NCBI GenBank assembly: GCA_016710685.1
Contig: JADJVC010000010.1
Coordinates: forward strand, 124,001-188,000
Direction of reading: 5' to 3'
DNA from: Flavobacteriales bacterium
Lineage (GTDB): Bacteria; Bacteroidota; Bacteroidia; Flavobacteriales_F; PHOS-HE28
Length of the DNA stretch: 64,000 nucleotides
Of this stretch, positions 24,925-34,257 are shown piece by piece (the first letter of the stretch is position 1; every line of letters begins with the position of its first letter). The notes under the pieces were generated by a model. It was not told the DNA's origin. It saw nothing but the letters and a program-made list of their open reading frames with translations, and searched no databases. The position numbers and the translations under genes were made by a program.

Positions 24925-25283
24925 GGCAGGGGGTAAAATGCGTTGGGAATGTGCAGGTATTGCGGACCGGCGGGGCTGTGGGTGATGCTGAGCACGTCGA
25001 AACGCAGTTCCAGGTCTTCTTCCATGGAGAGTACGAGCGCTTCACCGGCTTTCATCAATTTGCGTTGCTTGGCCTCGCCGACGGAATCCTCCGGGTTCCC
25101 ATGGCGGGCGCTGCTGCGGGTCTTCACTTCCACTACCACAAGAAAGCGGCCATCCCGCGCCACGATGTCGAGTTCTTCACGGCCATGACGCCAGTTGCGG
25201 TGCAGCACTTGCATGCCGCGCTGTTGCAGCCATTGGCAGGCGAGTTGCTCGCCATTTACACCGGTTGTCAAATGCTCCGCCAT
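24921..25283 (-). CDS. YraN/UPF0102 family endonuclease-like protein
   Basis: 120 residues from MAEHLTTGVNGEQLACQWL; the longer frame to 25406 is not family-like. It has the restriction-endonuclease-like core ELDIVARDGRFLVVVEVKTR (E-x-D...ExK), preceded by HRNWRHGRE. YraN family proteins are linked to Holliday junction or nuclease functions by fold; the cellular role is not settled. It overlaps the pseudouridine synthase gene by four bases and is transcribed with it. Confidence 0.9.
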   Translation of the reverse strand: MAEHLTTGVNGEQLACQWLQQRGMQVLHRNWRHGREELDIVARDGRFLVVVEVKTRSSARHGNPEDSVGEAKQRKLMKAGEALVLSMEEDLELRFDVLSITHSPAGPQYLHIPNAFYPLP

Positions 25284-25385
25284 CTTTGTCCTTTCCAATG
25301 CAGGTGTAACCCTGAAGGCCTTAGTTGCGTTGGAACCGCCAAAGGTCATCAACTTTCGTCGCCTTTCCACTATCCAACTCCACAC

Positions 25386-26024
25386 ATGCGCAATCACGTT
25401 CGCCATTTAGCCGCCTCCGCCCTGCTCTTCACCTCGTTCGCCGTACAGGCGCAAAGCTTTGAAGGCACCATCGAGTTCACCAAGACCACCGGTCCCGTTG
25501 TTACCAATTACAGGTACTTCGTGAAAGACGGCCATGTGCGCATCGAGGAGATCAGCTCCAAAGGCAACGTGCAGGGCATCATGCTGGTGGATACACGTGA
25601 AAAGAGCGTAACGGCGCTAAGCCCGGATCGCCGCCTATACATGGATGTGCCCAACATGCGGCTGCCCAAGGATGTAAAGGCCGAGATGAAAAAGACGGAG
25701 GAGACCAAGCAATTAGTAGGCTACGCCTGCGAAAAGTGGACGGTGAAAAGCCCCGTGGACGATCGCCAGATCACCTATTGGGTAGCACAGGATGCATTCG
25801 ATTTCTTCGTGCCGTTGCTGGAAACATTGAACCGCAAAGACGAACAGGCCGTTTTCTTCTTGAAGATGGAAGACACCAAAGGGGTGTTCCCGATGCTCGG
25901 CATCGAGCAGAAGTTGGACGGCAGCGAAGTGAGCCGCTTGGAAGTGACCAAGGTGGTCCGCGGCGAGCAGCGCCCAGCCTTGTTCGAGATCCCACAGGGC
26001 TACACCAAGTTCGAACGGAATTGA
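25386..26024 (+). CDS. DUF4412 secreted protein
   Basis: 212 residues. The ATG at 25386 opens a signal peptide (MRNHVRHLAASALLFTSFAVQAQ); the frame extends far upstream only as a shadow of the genes on the other strand. The body matches the DUF4412 pattern: SFEGTIEFTKTTG, YFVKDGHVRIEE, then KQLVGYACEKWTV and DGSEVSRLEVTKVVRG. It is probably a periplasmic lipid- or hydrophobe-binding beta fold; function is unknown. Its stop is 2 bp from the stop of the convergent carboxypeptidase gene. Confidence 0.8.
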   Translation: MRNHVRHLAASALLFTSFAVQAQSFEGTIEFTKTTGPVVTNYRYFVKDGHVRIEEISSKGNVQGIMLVDTREKSVTALSPDRRLYMDVPNMRLPKDVKAEMKKTEETKQLVGYACEKWTVKSPVDDRQITYWVAQDAFDFFVPLLETLNRKDEQAVFFLKMEDTKGVFPMLGIEQKLDGSEVSRLEVTKVVRGEQRPALFEIPQGYTKFERN

Positions 26025-26026
26025 GT

Positions 26027-26956
26027 TCAAGTCATTGAACCCTCCTTCCCGAAGCTCAGCGAAGCGCCCTCGTGCGTTACGCTGAGCTTCGCGTTTTGGC
26101 CCAGTACCAGCGCGCGGTTGTCGGCGATATGCCCAGCAGGGAATCCGAAGCAAACCGGATAGGACGTGCCTTCCAAGGCTCGGGAAATAATTGTCTCCGC
26201 GGAAAGCCCGAACGGGTCTTGCGGATTTTTGTCGTGCATGTCCGTAACGCCGCCCACCACCAGCCCGGCCAACTTGCTGAACCAACAACCCAGTTTCAGG
26301 TTCATCACCATGCGGTCGAAGTGGTAAAGCAGTTCGTCCAGATCTTCCAGAAAGAGGATCTTTCCGGTGGGGTCCAAGTCCATCGGCGTGCCACGCAAGG
26401 AAAGCAACACGGAGATATTACCACCGGTCAACAGGCCTTCCACTGTGCCGGGGTGCATGGGCAAAGTGCCGGGCTGGATGGCGTATCGAACAGGTTGCGG
26501 AGCGTTGAAGAGTGCGGCCTTCAGGCTTTCAATGCAAGCGGGTGTCTTGTCACCGATGTTGAACGGCATTTGCGCATGCAGGCTGCAAACGCCGATGTGT
26601 TGCAAAGCTGAATGCAGCACGGTAACATCACTGAAACCGATGATCCATTTGGGCTTGTTCCGCAGCATGGAAAGGTCCAGATGCTCGAGCAGTTGTACGG
26701 TGCCATAGCCACCGCGGGCGCACCACACGGCCTTTACGGCATCGTCATTCAGGGCGGCTTGCAGGTCCGCAGCGCGCGCGCTCGCGCTGCCGGCCTGCTG
26801 GAAGGCTTTCCGGCCAATGCCCGCGCCCAATTTCACCTTCAGCCCCCAGGATTTCGCCAGCGCGATACCGTCGCGGAGCTCTTCCTCCGAAATGGCACGT
26901 GCCGTGGGAATGATGGCGATGGTGTCGCCGGGAACGAGTGCCGGAGGGGTGATCAT
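26027..26956 (-). CDS. LD-carboxypeptidase (peptidase family S66)
   Basis: 309 residues, no signal peptide, so cytoplasmic. It removes the terminal D-Ala from tetrapeptides during murein recycling. Motifs are GDTIAIIPTARAIS at the N-terminus, ARGGYGTVQLLEHLD, the nucleophile Ser109 in IGFSDVT, the Glu in FLEDLDE and the catalytic His in CFGFPAGHI. Length is normal. It is a single gene facing the 690-bp intergenic region. Confidence 0.9.
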   Translation of the reverse strand: MITPPALVPGDTIAIIPTARAISEEELRDGIALAKSWGLKVKLGAGIGRKAFQQAGSASARAADLQAALNDDAVKAVWCARGGYGTVQLLEHLDLSMLRNKPKWIIGFSDVTVLHSALQHIGVCSLHAQMPFNIGDKTPACIESLKAALFNAPQPVRYAIQPGTLPMHPGTVEGLLTGGNISVLLSLRGTPMDLDPTGKILFLEDLDELLYHFDRMVMNLKLGCWFSKLAGLVVGGVTDMHDKNPQDPFGLSAETIISRALEGTSYPVCFGFPAGHIADNRALVLGQNAKLSVTHEGASLSFGKEGSMT

Positions 26957-27648
26957 GGGGCGAAGGTCGGGGCTGCGGGCGAACTGGTCCGGTCCTGAAG
27001 CATGGCGAAGCCAGATAAACTGCAGCGTAGTTCGTGCACTTGGTTTCTATTGTCTTCATTCAGGTACTCCATATGGTAAGAGTAAATCGGGTGGAAAATC
27101 CCCCAAAGTGGGTATTGTGGACAGCCGCCGGTGCTTGTTGATTTGTACCGTGGGACCAGTGCCCCGAAAAATGCCCGCTGTCCGTTGAAGGAGCGCTTCG
27201 GGCGGCACATGGGAAAGGGACAATCGGTTCTACCAAGGCGCGGACCTGGCAACGGCCGTAGCCAACGAAGGGGCTACTTCGAAAGAGGCGGCCCCTTTCG
27301 GGTGAGGGACAGTGATGTCGGCATGCGGAAGGTCGTATTTCAAACTTGGAGCGGATGGTTGAGGCACGACGATCATTCGATCGGGCGATCAAGGGATAAA
27401 AATGTTCTTTTCAGCAACTGACATAGCGTGAAATGCGCAATTCAGGAATCCAACCACTTTAATCGATCCGCCGCAGGCAACCCTTCCGGAAACCTTGCGT
27501 CTTCATGAGCCTTCGGGAAAGGCTTTCATGAATTTTTCACGAAATATTTTTTTCGGATTCCAAGAAGTTGATCAACTTAGGCCCCGGATTCAGCAGTTAC
27601 CCCAAGTCCAACCCGTGTACCCCCAACCCAGACCAACCCCCAGCCCCC
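26957..27648. other. long intergenic region upstream of the giant adhesin gene
   Basis: About 690 bp without a convincing gene. It holds two possible RNA hairpins: CGAAGGGGC (27266-27274) with GCCCCTTTCG (27291-27300), and an imperfect stem at 27504-27530 (CATGAGCCTT with AAGGCTTTCATG) followed by a T-rich stretch. Short frames here show no family features. The region near 27535-27560 is unusually A/T-rich for this genome and may hold the adhesin promoter. Confidence 0.5.
27504..27530 (+). promoter_or_regulatory. hairpin followed by T-rich run in the adhesin leader
   Basis: CATGA and GCCTT pair with AAGGC and TCATG around a CGGGA loop with a two-base bulge, and AATTTTTC follows. It lies 118 nt before the adhesin ATG. 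It could be a terminator for upstream transcription or a leader element. Confidence 0.3.
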
Positions 27649-30600
27649 ATGAAAAGGAATACGCCTACGAAAAAAATCCACCCTGCGTACGGGTGGTCCA
27701 GAACAGCCTTGATGGGTGCGGTGCTGGCATTGGCAGGCAACCATTTGGTCGCACAAACCACGATTATATCCCCCACGGGCGATGGTGGCTTTGAGACTGG
27801 TTCAACCTTTGCGGCCAACAACTGGACGGTTGTGAACACGGCCACGACCAATGGCAGCCAATGGTTCACGACCACGGCCACGGTCACGAACGGGTCGTAT
27901 TCTTTTGTGCCCACGGGAAGCCGCGCGGCATACATCTCGAATAATGCCGGAGTTAACTGGCGATACAACACTTCAGGAGCTTCCTCAGCTTCGCACCTTT
28001 ACCAGAACGTTACGTTCCCTGTAGGGGAGCCGGGTGCGGTGTTGAACTTCCGTTGGAACGCTTCAGGTGAAGCCACTAACTGGGACGTTCTATATGTGTA
28101 CCTCTGCCCAACTACCCTGACACCATTGGCCAATTCGCCATCGGGTAGTTCTACCTCCCCCACTTGGTCGGGCACGGGAACAGCCACTCTGCTTGGTACG
28201 TTTTACCAGCTCGCGGCAGGCACAGGCCAATCCGCCACCGTCTCCATCCCTTCCTCGTTAACGAACAATTGCGCATCGGCCAACACGATGCGGTTGGTCT
28301 TTACCTGGAAAAACGACGCTAACGGAGGCACGGAGCCGCCAGCCGCCATCGACGACATTTCTTTGGTAACCAATGCCGCACCTCGCATTTTAGCAAGCGG
28401 TGGCACCTACACGATCAACAATGCAGGCAGTAACACGGGTACCAATTTCACGAGCTTCACAGCGGCGATAACTGACCTCAACTCGCGTTTTTCGTGTAGC
28501 GGTGCATTCACCGGTCCCGTAACGATCAATGTCTCCGCCGGGCAGACTTTTAACGAAAACGCGCCGGTCATCTTGGCCACAGGTACTGCGGTGAACACAA
28601 TTACCTTCCAACGAAACGGTGCGGGTGCCAACCCGAAGATCACCCCAACGGGAACTGCTGGTTCGGCTGATTTCGGACTTTCGCTACAAGGCAGTGATTA
28701 TTTCACGTTCGACGGTATCGACATTGATGCGTCAGCGGTCACAGCCGTGGAATACGGTTACTACATCCGTAATGCCTCCGCTACTGACGGCGCTACGAAC
28801 AACACCGTGAAGAATTCGAGCATCACCATGAACCGGGCCAATACGAGCAGCCGCGGTATTTACACATACACCTTCAGCACCCCTACCAATGCGACCGGTG
28901 CCAACAGCAACAACACCTACCAGGATCTCACCATCAAAAACGTGTACTCGGGCATTCAATTATCAGCCAGCACGACCACTTACCCGGACTTGAACACGCA
29001 GATCAAGACCGCTGCTTGTGGAAACTACAACGTCATTGGCGATCCTTCCACGGCGAACGATATCGGGAACGGTTCCACTGCACCATATGGTATCCGCGCG
29101 ACCAATCAGAGCGGCACCGTGATCCGCAACACACAGGTGCGTAACGTCACCAACACCGGCGGCCAAGCGGACGGTATCTACTTGGAGGGCTTCATTGGTA
29201 CGTGCGAGGTCAGCGGCAATTTCGTGCAAACGGTTACCAATGCAAGCACCAGCAGCACCACGGCGATCAGCGGTATCCGCGCCACACACAACACGACGGG
29301 CACCAATACGGTGCGGATCTTCAACAATTCGATCTCCGAGATCAAATCCGCTTATACAGGTAGTGCCACTTCGACCCGTGCTGTAAAAGCCCTCTTTTTG
29401 GCAGGCACCAGCGGTTCTTCGACCCAGAGCTACGATGTGCAGAACAACAGCGTTTCCGTGGACGGGTCATCCAACCCGAACATCTCCAATACCTGTCTGG
29501 AATTTGCGACGTCCAGCGGTCCGGTCTTCACGGTGAAGAACAACATCTTCGCCAACTTCACCGCTGCACAGGGGGCGACTGCGCGTCACTACGGTGTGTA
29601 TCACACCGCTGGTGCAACGATCGGGTCATCCGGTACTTCGGTGGCCTATAACGACATTTACATTGCCAATGATGCAGGCACTTCCGGCTTCACCGCTATT
29701 GGAAGCAGCACCAATTACAATGGAACCACTGCATGGCAGGCCGCGGTTGCTCAAGCCACGAACAACCTGAGCGTTGCACCCGGTTTCAACAACAACAACT
29801 CCAACCTTCGCACGAGTGCGTCCGGGTTGAACAACGTCGGGACGACACCTGCTGTGTATGTGACCATTGATCTCGATTGCGCCGCCCGTACGGATAATGA
29901 CCTTGGAGCGTTCAATGTGTCGCCGGTTTCGTTGGATATGAGCGCCATTTCCTTGGTGGCTCCGGGAACCGCCGGGTGCTATGGAGCAGCAGAGACCGTT
30001 ACCATTTCCATTAAGAACAATGGCACCTCGACGATCGACTTTGGCGTGAACAACACGACAGTGACCACGAACGTGACCGGTGTGGCAACCGCCACACTGA
30101 GCGCCGTTTTGACGTCCGGGACCTTGGCCGTTGGTGCGAGCCAAAACGTGACCATGGGCACGACACTGGACATGTCTGCCTCCGGGACTTATACCTTCAA
30201 CGCTAACACCTCGGTGGTTGGTGATGGTAACCCGGGCAACAATGCCATGAGCGCGGCTTCGCGCACGGTGATCGCCCCGGTGGCCGTTCCGTATTTGCAG
30301 GATTTCAGCGCCGGCACCTTCCCGGCTAACTGGATTAACGGGACCACTTGGTCAGTGGCAACGGGCCATGGACAAACCAACAGCGGACTGTATAAAAACC
30401 TGTATAGTTCTGTCACTACGGCGCAATTCACCATGGTGAAACTCGGGTCGATCAGCTCCTCGACGAACCTGAAGTTCGATTACCGCATCGTGGATTTCAC
30501 CAGCTATCCTACCACAGCCACGCCAAACAGCCCGGCCTGGGGAAACATCCAGGTTCAGGTCTCAACGGATTGCGGCAACAGTTTCAGCCTTTTCCAGACC

Positions 30601-33600
30601 ATCGACAACACCAACCATTCCTCCTCCTTGGCCTGGGCTACCAAGACCTATTCCTTGGCTGCGTACGTGGGTCAACAAGTCACGTTCCGCTTTATTGCCA
30701 ACTGGACGAGCGGAGACTGGTATGCCGACTTCGACAATTTTGACATCAGCACACCTGCGGCGATTGACATGGGCGCAACGGCTTTGGTGACACCAGTTGC
30801 CACGGGTTGCTATACGGGAACCGAAACGGTGACCGTACGGGTACAGAATCTTGGTGCAAGTACCATCGACTTCAGTGTAAACCCAATGACCGTGAACACC
30901 AACGTCAGTGGTGCGGTAACGGCAGCCCTTTCCGCAACAGTGAACAGTGGAACGTTGGCACCTGCCGCAACACTTGATGTGCCCATGAGCGCCACGTTGA
31001 ACATGAGCGCGGGAGGTACTTACACTTTCAATGCGAGCACCTCCGTAACAGGTGATGGCAACGCTACCAACGATGCCATGAGCGCGTCGTCACGCACGGT
31101 GGTGGCTCCGGTCGCTGTGCCTTACACACAAGATTTCGGCACGGGTTCCACCTTTCCGGCCAACTGGGTGAACGGCAACTCTTGGAGCGTGGGGACCACT
31201 CATGGACAAACGGGTTCCGGTTTGTACAAGAACATTTACGGCTCGGCACCGATCGGCCAGTTCACCATGGTGAAACTGGGGCCCTTGGCGGGATCGGAGA
31301 ACTTCAGCTTCGACTATCGTTTGGTGAACTACTCCGGCTACCCTGCAACGGCGCTGCCCAACAGCCCGGCCTGGGGTAACATTACCGTGGAGATCAGCAC
31401 AAACTGCGGAGTTTCCTATGGTCCATTCGACCTGATCGATGCTTCCAACCATGTGGCCGCCACCGCTTGGGCCACCAAGACCTACCCCATGGCCAGCTAT
31501 GCGGGCCAACAGGTGATCTTGCGCTTCACGACGAATTGGACCAGCGGGGATTGGTATGCCGATTTCGACAATTTCAACGTTGCGGTGGCTTGCAGTGGCA
31601 CACCATCCGCTGGTACCACAAGCACCACTACCGCGTCTTTCTGCGTCGGTGGGTCGGCCAGTCTCAGCAACAACGGGGTGAACACGGGCTCGGGCATTTC
31701 CTATCAATGGAAAGTGAGCATTACGAGCGGCAGTGGCTATGCCAACGTGAGCGGAGGCACCGGTGCGGCCACCCAGAGCTACACGAGCGCAGCTCTTACC
31801 GCAGGCGATTACTATTATGTGCTGGCTACCACTTGTAGCGGCAGCGCAACAACGGTGGAAAGCAACGAGGTACATGTTACCGTGAACGCGATCCCGACTC
31901 CGTCCATCACCTCAGATGGTCCGCTGTCCTTCTGCTCCGGTGGTAGTGTGAACCTTTCGGCTACTGCAGGTGATAGCTACTTGTGGACACCTGGTAGTGC
32001 CAGCACCCAGACGCTCAATGTGACTGCGGCGGGCAACTACACGGTAGCCGTTACGACCAACGGATGTACCGGCACCAGCGCGGCCACTGCGGTTTCAGTG
32101 GTTCCCGCCCCTACCGGCGTTACGGCAAATTCCAGCCTTGCCATTGCATGTCCGGGATCCGTGCTGGACCTTACGAGCACAGGCTCGACGACCTATGAGC
32201 CGATCGTGTTTTCTGAAAATTTTGAAAGCATCGGTCTTCCTACAGGTTGGTCGGAAGTGAACAGCAGCACGGGCGGTAGCACGCCTACAGCAGTTGCATG
32301 GGCAGTCCGCCCCAACGGGTACAACACGGCCGGATCATGGAATGCCACGTTGAACAGCAATGACGCTTCGCAATTCGCGCTCACCAATGCGGATGCGGGC
32401 GGAAGTGGGATCACGGGCCTCACCTTTTTGTCAAGCCCAGTAATGGACCTTTCAGGCCTTACGTCAGCCAACTTGCGTTTCTACCAGTACTACCGCGACA
32501 ATGGGACGAGCGATACGGCCCGTGTACAAGTGAGTATCAATGGCGGCACCACTTGGACGGATGCACTTGTGCAAATAGCAACAGTCGGAACAACAACTGC
32601 TTTCGCGGTGACGAATGTGAGCTTGAACGCTTATGCCGGCCAAGCCGCTGTGCAGCTCAGGTTCCGATATCGCGCAGCATGGGACTATGGTTGGGCAATT
32701 GATAATGTGAGCGTATCAGGCGCTACGACGCCGACCTTTAGCTGGACCAGCATCCCCGCAGGTTTCACCAGTTCGTTGCAAAATCCCACTGGAGTAACCG
32801 TGGTTTCTGCTCCGGTTACCTATACGGTAACGGCGAGCGCCGGCGGTTGCAGCACATCAGCAGCCGTTACTGTGAACCCGGCCGGCAACCAGGCCGTATT
32901 GCGCTTCAACACCGATGCCAACGCAAGCCAGATCAGCTGGGAGATCAAAGATGCTGCCAACGCCACAGTGGCCAGCGGTAGCCCTGTGGGCAACAACACC
33001 CAGGTGGACCAAACCGTCTGCTTGAGCAATGCCAACGGCGACTGCTACACACTGAAACTGATGGACAGCTTCGGCGACGGCATCACCGGCGGCGGTTGGG
33101 AACTGCGCACCACGGACGGTAAGACCATCCTGAAGGACAGCTTCAGCGGCGGCAGTGTTTCCCCGGCCAGCCCGACGTTGACACCGGCTTACGGTAGCGG
33201 CCACCCTTTCTGCCTGCCATTGGGCCCGGCCACCCTGCAGTCCACCGAGTGTGGTCTGTTCAACAACACGCTGAACAACCGGATCTATGCCAACGTGATG
33301 ACCGGCGCCACGCAATACGAGTTCCAGTTCCTGGATCCCGATGCAGGCTATGTGCGCAGCATCATTAAGCCATCCGCCTCCATGCTCTTCATCGACATGG
33401 GCGGCAGCGTGAACCCCTTGGTGCCCGGCGTACATTACTTCGTGCGCATACGTACCAACGCCGGTGGCCCCTTGGCTTCCGCGAAATACGGTCCGGGTTG
33501 CGAAATGGGCATGAGCGCCGCAGCAGTGGTGCATTGCACGCAGCTGATCAACGGAACGCTCTACGGCCATAGCTGCAATGAGACGCGCGCCTTCGGTAGC

Positions 33601-34164
33601 CCGTCCTACAGCTTCATCTATGCCACACCGGTGTTGGGAGCCTCTGCATACACCTTCCACATCTACATCGCCGGTGAGCCCACATTGTTCGACACCACCA
33701 TCACCCGTGGCACCTATGTGCTGCAGTTGAAGTGGCCAGGAGGAACTCCTTTGACCAACGGTAGCACGTACAATGTGGATGTTAAAGCCACGGTGAACGG
33801 AGTGACCAGTAACTACTGCACACCGTTCTGCACCATTACCATCGACAACACTTACACAGGCATGGGCGGTGAGCTCACGCAAGTGGACGGCAGTTTCAAC
33901 GGCGATGTGCAGATGTGGCCGAACCCGGTTGCGGACGGCCGCGTAAACCTGGCCCTCACCGGCTTGGTGGACACCGACCAGCAGATCCAGCTTGACCTGT
34001 ACGACATGTACGGCAGGAAGGTGCTGGCCCGCGACTATGGCAACAACGGCAATAGCTTCAGCACGGTGCTGGAACTGCCAAGCGAAGTGACCAGCGGTGT
34101 GTACTTGGTGCACATCACGGTGAACGGCGTTACCACGGTTCAGCGGTTGAGCGTGGTACGGTAA
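27649..34164 (+). CDS. giant T9SS-secreted adhesin-like protein
   Basis: 2171 residues from MKRNTPTKKIHP, which opens a long signal peptide ending LVAQ (about 36). Order: an N-terminal jelly-roll domain; a parallel beta-helix-like stretch (about 345-620, NTYQDLTIKNVYSGIQLSA); two tandem 277-residue units (about 763-1316), each a CARDB-like domain plus a jelly roll ending NWTSGDWYADFDNFD; Ig-like and PKD-like repeats (about 1317-1490); a further jelly roll (ENFESIGLPTGWSEVN to YGWAIDNVSVSG); and a type A sorting domain (MWPNPVADGRVNLALTG to the end). It is exported by Sec and T9SS and anchored at the surface. Adhesion or polymer binding is inferred. It is very Thr/Ser/Asn/Gly-rich and ends before a strong terminator. 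Confidence 0.9.
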   Translation: MKRNTPTKKIHPAYGWSRTALMGAVLALAGNHLVAQTTIISPTGDGGFETGSTFAANNWTVVNTATTNGSQWFTTTATVTNGSYSFVPTGSRAAYISNNAGVNWRYNTSGASSASHLYQNVTFPVGEPGAVLNFRWNASGEATNWDVLYVYLCPTTLTPLANSPSGSSTSPTWSGTGTATLLGTFYQLAAGTGQSATVSIPSSLTNNCASANTMRLVFTWKNDANGGTEPPAAIDDISLVTNAAPRILASGGTYTINNAGSNTGTNFTSFTAAITDLNSRFSCSGAFTGPVTINVSAGQTFNENAPVILATGTAVNTITFQRNGAGANPKITPTGTAGSADFGLSLQGSDYFTFDGIDIDASAVTAVEYGYYIRNASATDGATNNTVKNSSITMNRANTSSRGIYTYTFSTPTNATGANSNNTYQDLTIKNVYSGIQLSASTTTYPDLNTQIKTAACGNYNVIGDPSTANDIGNGSTAPYGIRATNQSGTVIRNTQVRNVTNTGGQADGIYLEGFIGTCEVSGNFVQTVTNASTSSTTAISGIRATHNTTGTNTVRIFNNSISEIKSAYTGSATSTRAVKALFLAGTSGSSTQSYDVQNNSVSVDGSSNPNISNTCLEFATSSGPVFTVKNNIFANFTAAQGATARHYGVYHTAGATIGSSGTSVAYNDIYIANDAGTSGFTAIGSSTNYNGTTAWQAAVAQATNNLSVAPGFNNNNSNLRTSASGLNNVGTTPAVYVTIDLDCAARTDNDLGAFNVSPVSLDMSAISLVAPGTAGCYGAAETVTISIKNNGTSTIDFGVNNTTVTTNVTGVATATLSAVLTSGTLAVGASQNVTMGTTLDMSASGTYTFNANTSVVGDGNPGNNAMSAASRTVIAPVAVPYLQDFSAGTFPANWINGTTWSVATGHGQTNSGLYKNLYSSVTTAQFTMVKLGSISSSTNLKFDYRIVDFTSYPTTATPNSPAWGNIQVQVSTDCGNSFSLFQTIDNTNHSSSLAWATKTYSLAAYVGQQVTFRFIANWTSGDWYADFDNFDISTPAAIDMGATALVTPVATGCYTGTETVTVRVQNLGASTIDFSVNPMTVNTNVSGAVTAALSATVNSGTLAPAATLDVPMSATLNMSAGGTYTFNASTSVTGDGNATNDAMSASSRTVVAPVAVPYTQDFGTGSTFPANWVNGNSWSVGTTHGQTGSGLYKNIYGSAPIGQFTMVKLGPLAGSENFSFDYRLVNYSGYPATALPNSPAWGNITVEISTNCGVSYGPFDLIDASNHVAATAWATKTYPMASYAGQQVILRFTTNWTSGDWYADFDNFNVAVACSGTPSAGTTSTTTASFCVGGSASLSNNGVNTGSGISYQWKVSITSGSGYANVSGGTGAATQSYTSAALTAGDYYYVLATTCSGSATTVESNEVHVTVNAIPTPSITSDGPLSFCSGGSVNLSATAGDSYLWTPGSASTQTLNVTAAGNYTVAVTTNGCTGTSAATAVSVVPAPTGVTANSSLAIACPGSVLDLTSTGSTTYEPIVFSENFESIGLPTGWSEVNSSTGGSTPTAVAWAVRPNGYNTAGSWNATLNSNDASQFALTNADAGGSGITGLTFLSSPVMDLSGLTSANLRFYQYYRDNGTSDTARVQVSINGGTTWTDALVQIATVGTTTAFAVTNVSLNAYAGQAAVQLRFRYRAAWDYGWAIDNVSVSGATTPTFSWTSIPAGFTSSLQNPTGVTVVSAPVTYTVTASAGGCSTSAAVTVNPAGNQAVLRFNTDANASQISWEIKDAANATVASGSPVGNNTQVDQTVCLSNANGDCYTLKLMDSFGDGITGGGWELRTTDGKTILKDSFSGGSVSPASPTLTPAYGSGHPFCLPLGPATLQSTECGLFNNTLNNRIYANVMTGATQYEFQFLDPDAGYVRSIIKPSASMLFIDMGGSVNPLVPGVHYFVRIRTNAGGPLASAKYGPGCEMGMSAAAVVHCTQLINGTLYGHSCNETRAFGSPSYSFIYATPVLGASAYTFHIYIAGEPTLFDTTITRGTYVLQLKWPGGTPLTNGSTYNVDVKATVNGVTSNYCTPFCTITIDNTYTGMGGELTQVDGSFNGDVQMWPNPVADGRVNLALTGLVDTDQQIQLDLYDMYGRKVLARDYGNNGNSFSTVLELPSEVTSGVYLVHITVNGVTTVQRLSVVR
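29935..31596 (+). repeat. tandem duplication of an 831-bp coding unit
   Basis: Unit 1 starts at the Asp codon of DMSAISLVAP (29935) and unit 2 at DMGATALVTP (30766), exactly 277 codons apart. The protein copies are clearly related throughout (VPYLQDFSAGTFPANWINGT with VPYTQDFGTGSTFPANWVNG) but have diverged, so the duplication is not recent. Confidence 0.85.
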
Positions 34165-34221
34165 TGTGAGATCACTTGCTCAAGGTTTCCTTCGGAAGAC
34201 CCTGAGTGGAACCACAATTGC

Positions 34222-34251
34222 AAAAGCCCCGGCGGAAGCGCCGGGGCTTTT
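34222..34251. terminator. bidirectional intrinsic terminator
   Basis: A perfect 13-bp stem, AAAAGCCCCGGCG (34222-34234) with CGCCGGGGCTTTT (34239-34251), around a GAAG tetraloop. It has a T run on each strand. It lies between the convergent adhesin and GT39-like genes and serves both. Confidence 0.92.
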
Positions 34252-34257
34252 TGCTGT

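Noticed and set aside
26957..27567. tRNA or small RNA gene in the long gap
   Set aside because: Found no cloverleaf, no GTTCRA T-loop with matching arms, and no CCA end.
32857..34113. 418-codon minus-strand open frame opposite the adhesin gene
   Set aside because: Antisense shadow of the 2171-residue protein; no family features and no signal peptide.
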